A DNA stretch of 64,000 nucleotides from Paramecium octaurelia (lineage: Eukaryota; Ciliophora; Oligohymenophorea; Peniculida; Parameciidae). The DNA lies in assembly GCA_905182995.1 (NCBI GenBank), contig CAJJDP010000115.1, positions 314,754-378,753 on the forward strand, read 5' to 3'. The notes under the pieces are model-generated. The model worked only from the letters and a program-made list of their open reading frames with translations. It was not told the DNA's origin and did no database searches. The position numbers were made by a program, and so were the translations under genes. Shown piece after piece: positions 61,651-64,000 of this stretch (position 1 is the stretch's first letter; every line of letters starts with the position of its first letter).

Positions 61651-61768
61651 TAAAAAATATGGTAGGTTTAATAGAAAATCTCAGTTGAAAAAGAGAGTTA
61701 TAGAATGACAGTTATTAATAATAATCTCTTCATACTCTAGCCATTATAAAAATCTGTTTTATTTATTT

Positions 61769-62100
61769 ATGAAAACATTAATAATGGAATAAAATAAGAA
61801 TTTAAGAAAATAAGGAGATTGAAGTGGGAGGAGCTAAATAAATATGTAAACCCTTTTTTCCTTCATTTTACAATCCTAAAAAAATCCTCTAATTTGCAAG
61901 AATGTTATTGTTTAAATATTCTGAGTTTAAGTTAAATTGATTAAGAAGTTAAAAAGTTTAATCTAGAACAAATTATTGAATGTGGAACATTAAGTTATGG
62001 ACACATTTTTGGAACTGTAAGTGATGATTGTGATTATTTAGTTATTTGGACTTACTCAGAAAAAGAATTTCAAGATTGGATTAACAAAAACCAAGAGTGA
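61769..62100 (+). CDS. Small spliced hypothetical protein
   Basis: ATG 61769 (MKTLIMEQNKNLR), then after a one-base slip at an A4 run (about 61810) NKEIEVGGAKQICKPFFPSF and YNPKKILQFARML. A 22-nt intron (61910-61931) follows, then QIDQEVKKFNLEQIIECGTL, SYGHIFGTVSDDCDYLVIWT and YSEKEFQDWINKNQE to TGA 62098-62100, about 100 residues. Without the intron the first exon stops immediately, which supports the splice. No family is recognised. Confidence 0.55.
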
Positions 62101-62593
62101 TCAAAAATTTAACATTTATCCTTATTATCATTAAATTAATTCATTTCTCTTAAGTATCTGGGTCTAGTCTTTTGTAGATAATCACTTTTATTTGATTTAG
62201 ACAAGATTTATTTTCGATTTATGAATTTTAAGTTATTCCTTTTAGATTCTGAAGATTTATTTATTAGATTTAATTAATCACACAATTAAAATTATTGAGA
62301 TTATTAGATGACAATTATTTCAAAATGCAGTATTATCATTATTTAGTTCTGCAATAAAAATGAAGTTGGAAAATTAATGAAATCGATCAAAGAAAATCAA
62401 TGAAATCCTGAGTTGAAATCAATTGGGTATTTAAGATTTCTCGATTTTTATTTTAACAAACCTTAAGATGTAGAAATTATATGCAAATAAATTCTTGGAT
62501 TAAGAATTATATATCAAATTAATTATATAAATAATATTCTATTAAATAGTAATTATAAGTATTAATAGAAATTGAAAAAGAGTAATATAATTT
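62101..62593. other. Intergenic spacer upstream of the TPR gene
   Basis: About 490 bp of AT-rich sequence between two plus-strand genes. It presumably holds the promoter of the next gene; no motif is recognised. Confidence 0.4.
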
Positions 62594-63805
62594 ATGGATT
62601 AAATTAATGATACTATCAAATGTCCAAATTCAGAACATGACGACGATGTAAAATTAGTATGCTTTAATGAATTTTGTAAAGCAGATAGACTATATTGCAT
62701 GCAATGCATGAGAAATGGAGTCCATGTTTCTCATTCTTAATATTAACAAGAGTTATCTATTTTATTTGAACATATTGAAAGTGTTGAAAAAGAATGTGAG
62801 GATTTAATTATCAAATTAAATCAATAAATGGATTTAGCTTACCAATACTTCTATTTTGTAATTGGAGGAATCAGATCGAAATATCAGAAATCTAAACAAT
62901 AATTTCTTAATTTAGATTCCAAATAAAAGAATTCTTTCTTTTCAGAGAGTATCAAATTCAAATAATACGAATAAAAAGTCTAAATACTAATCGAAAAATC
63001 CATAACAGATTTCCGAGATTAGATGGAAAAATTATTAAGTGATTTAAAATTATCTGAATTAAATTATTATCAAATATCTAATCTAGATATTTAAAAATCA
63101 GAAGAATTATATAAAAAAGGTAACTTATCAATAAAAATTAGGCTATAAACTATATTGGGATGATGATAAATATGAAGAGGCAATAAAAGTAATTGATTAA
63201 GCATTAATTTTGAATTCAAAACATAAATTATCATTATGGTGTAAAGGTATGACTTTTATAGAAATTTATAGCTAAAATTTTAAAATAGCTTGGTTAATAC
63301 AATTAAGCAATCATTTGGGCAGATAAGGCATTGCAGATAGATCCAAAGCATCAAAATTCATTGTATTTAAAAGGTATAGTAATCATTTAATTTTTTAGCT
63401 GATAGTTTAAGAATGCTTGATAATTATATTGATGCAATTATTTGGGTTGATAAAGCTTTGTTTATTGATTCTAAACATGTCAGTTCATTTTATACAAAAG
63501 GTTAATAATGAGTGTTAAATATAGGTGAATCGTTAAGAATGCTGAGTATATATGACTAAGCAATCAAGTATTTGGACCAAGCATTGTATTATAATCCAAA
63601 TCATCATTAATCCTTAGGGAGCAAAGGTTAATTATTTCTCAATTAATGTAGGAGCCTGTTTACAATCATTATAATAATATTAAGAAGCTATTTATAATTA
63701 CAATAAGGCTATTGAGATAGACCCAAATTATACCTGGGCTAAAGATCGGAAAAGTATATATAAATTTATTTATTTATAGTTGAATGTGAGTCTAGTGACT
63801 GTTGA
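62594..63805 (+). CDS. B-box-like zinc finger plus TPR-repeat protein, complete
   Basis: ATG 62594 to TGA 63803-63805, exons 62594-63119, 63142-63246, 63272-63373, 63399-63500, 63525-63626, 63652-63753, 63780-63805; six introns of 22, 25, 25, 24, 25 and 26 nt. The N-terminus has a zinc-binding module: CPNSEHDDDVKLVCFNEFCK, then DRLYCMQCMRNGVHVSH (C-x4-H, C-x4-C, C-x2-C, H-x2-H). A coiled coil follows (about residues 50-170). Tetratricopeptide repeats then run from residue ~175: YKLYWDDDKYEEAIKVIDQA, ILKQLGQYNQAIIWADKALQ, SLRMLDNYIDAIIWVDKALF, SLRMLSIYDQAIKYLDQALY and CLQSLQQYQEAIYNYNKAIE, each with the TPR pattern and -DP/NP- ends. The product is probably a protein-interaction adaptor. Each internal TPR is exactly one 102-nt exon. 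No phase breaks. Confidence 0.93.
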
Positions 63806-64000
63806 TTTTTTTATTGGGTCATGAAAACAGTTTATCAAATAATTTTAATTAAATATATTTAATATATCAAATTTAATTTGGAGCACTTCATTTAATGGTG
63901 TTCTAACCACCATGTTAATTAGAAAATCTTAAATACTTACCATAAACATAATTTTATCTATCAAAGAAGATATGTTAATTTTTCAAAAAGATTCTAAAAT
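63806..64000. other. Terminal spacer
   Basis: AT-rich sequence after the TPR gene. A minus-strand start with a GTAAG splice site near 63935-63945 is conceivable but not supported. Confidence 0.3.

Overview
The window is draft nuclear DNA from a ciliate, most likely the macronuclear genome of a Paramecium species. Long reading frames appear only when TAA and TAG are read as glutamine and TGA is the sole stop. Genes are cut by very short GT...AG introns (about 20-35 nt, most often 22-27 nt), spacers are short, the sequence is very AT-rich, and a short run of GGGTTT telomere-type repeats lies inside the window. Standard-code ORF calling shatters almost every real gene here, so the models below were read by hand in the ciliate code with micro-introns removed. 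Because TGA is rare in AT-rich DNA, chance frames of 50-80 codons are common, and weak frames were left out or given low confidence.

Layout. 1-8.7 kb: an Atg2-like lipid-transfer/autophagy protein (5' end outside the window), a protein with several RING-like zinc modules, a divergent histone H3 (minus), a poorly resolved gene, a twin-CX9C mitochondrial protein and a small unknown gene. 8.9-17.5 kb: one giant secretory-pathway gene (signal peptide, cysteine-rich repeats, beta-helix-like region, polytopic membrane C-terminus). 17.5-22.9 kb: two unmerged contig overlaps around single N bases, containing a broken minus-strand gene. 22.0-26.2 kb: a second large cysteine-rich membrane protein with CDDGN..DGC (DUF4215-like) repeats. 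About 27.15 kb: interstitial telomeric repeats, with reading frames running into them from both sides.

27.2-36.5 kb: a minus-strand hypothetical gene, a WD40 protein (minus), a Y-D-x-x-G-x-K-x-G-x-W repeat protein (minus), a coiled-coil gene (minus), an intact coiled-coil/SPRY-like gene (plus) and another hypothetical. 36.8-44 kb: coding-like but frame-broken DNA, with a third unmerged overlap around 40,494. 44.07-45.53 kb: an intact MORN-repeat protein (minus). 47.8-50.7 kb: a decayed LINE-type retrotransposon with endonuclease and reverse transcriptase motifs. 50.7-61.8 kb: several hypothetical genes on both strands, many with one-base phase breaks or in-frame TGA. 61.8-63.8 kb: a small spliced gene and a complete zinc-finger plus TPR gene in which each TPR is one 102-nt exon.

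There is no operon logic. The genes are independent eukaryotic units, with repeat-domain proteins and surface-type cysteine-rich proteins prominent. No rRNA, CRISPR or convincing tRNA was seen. Many apparent frameshifts fall in homopolymer runs, so sequencing error and true decay cannot be separated from this sequence alone.
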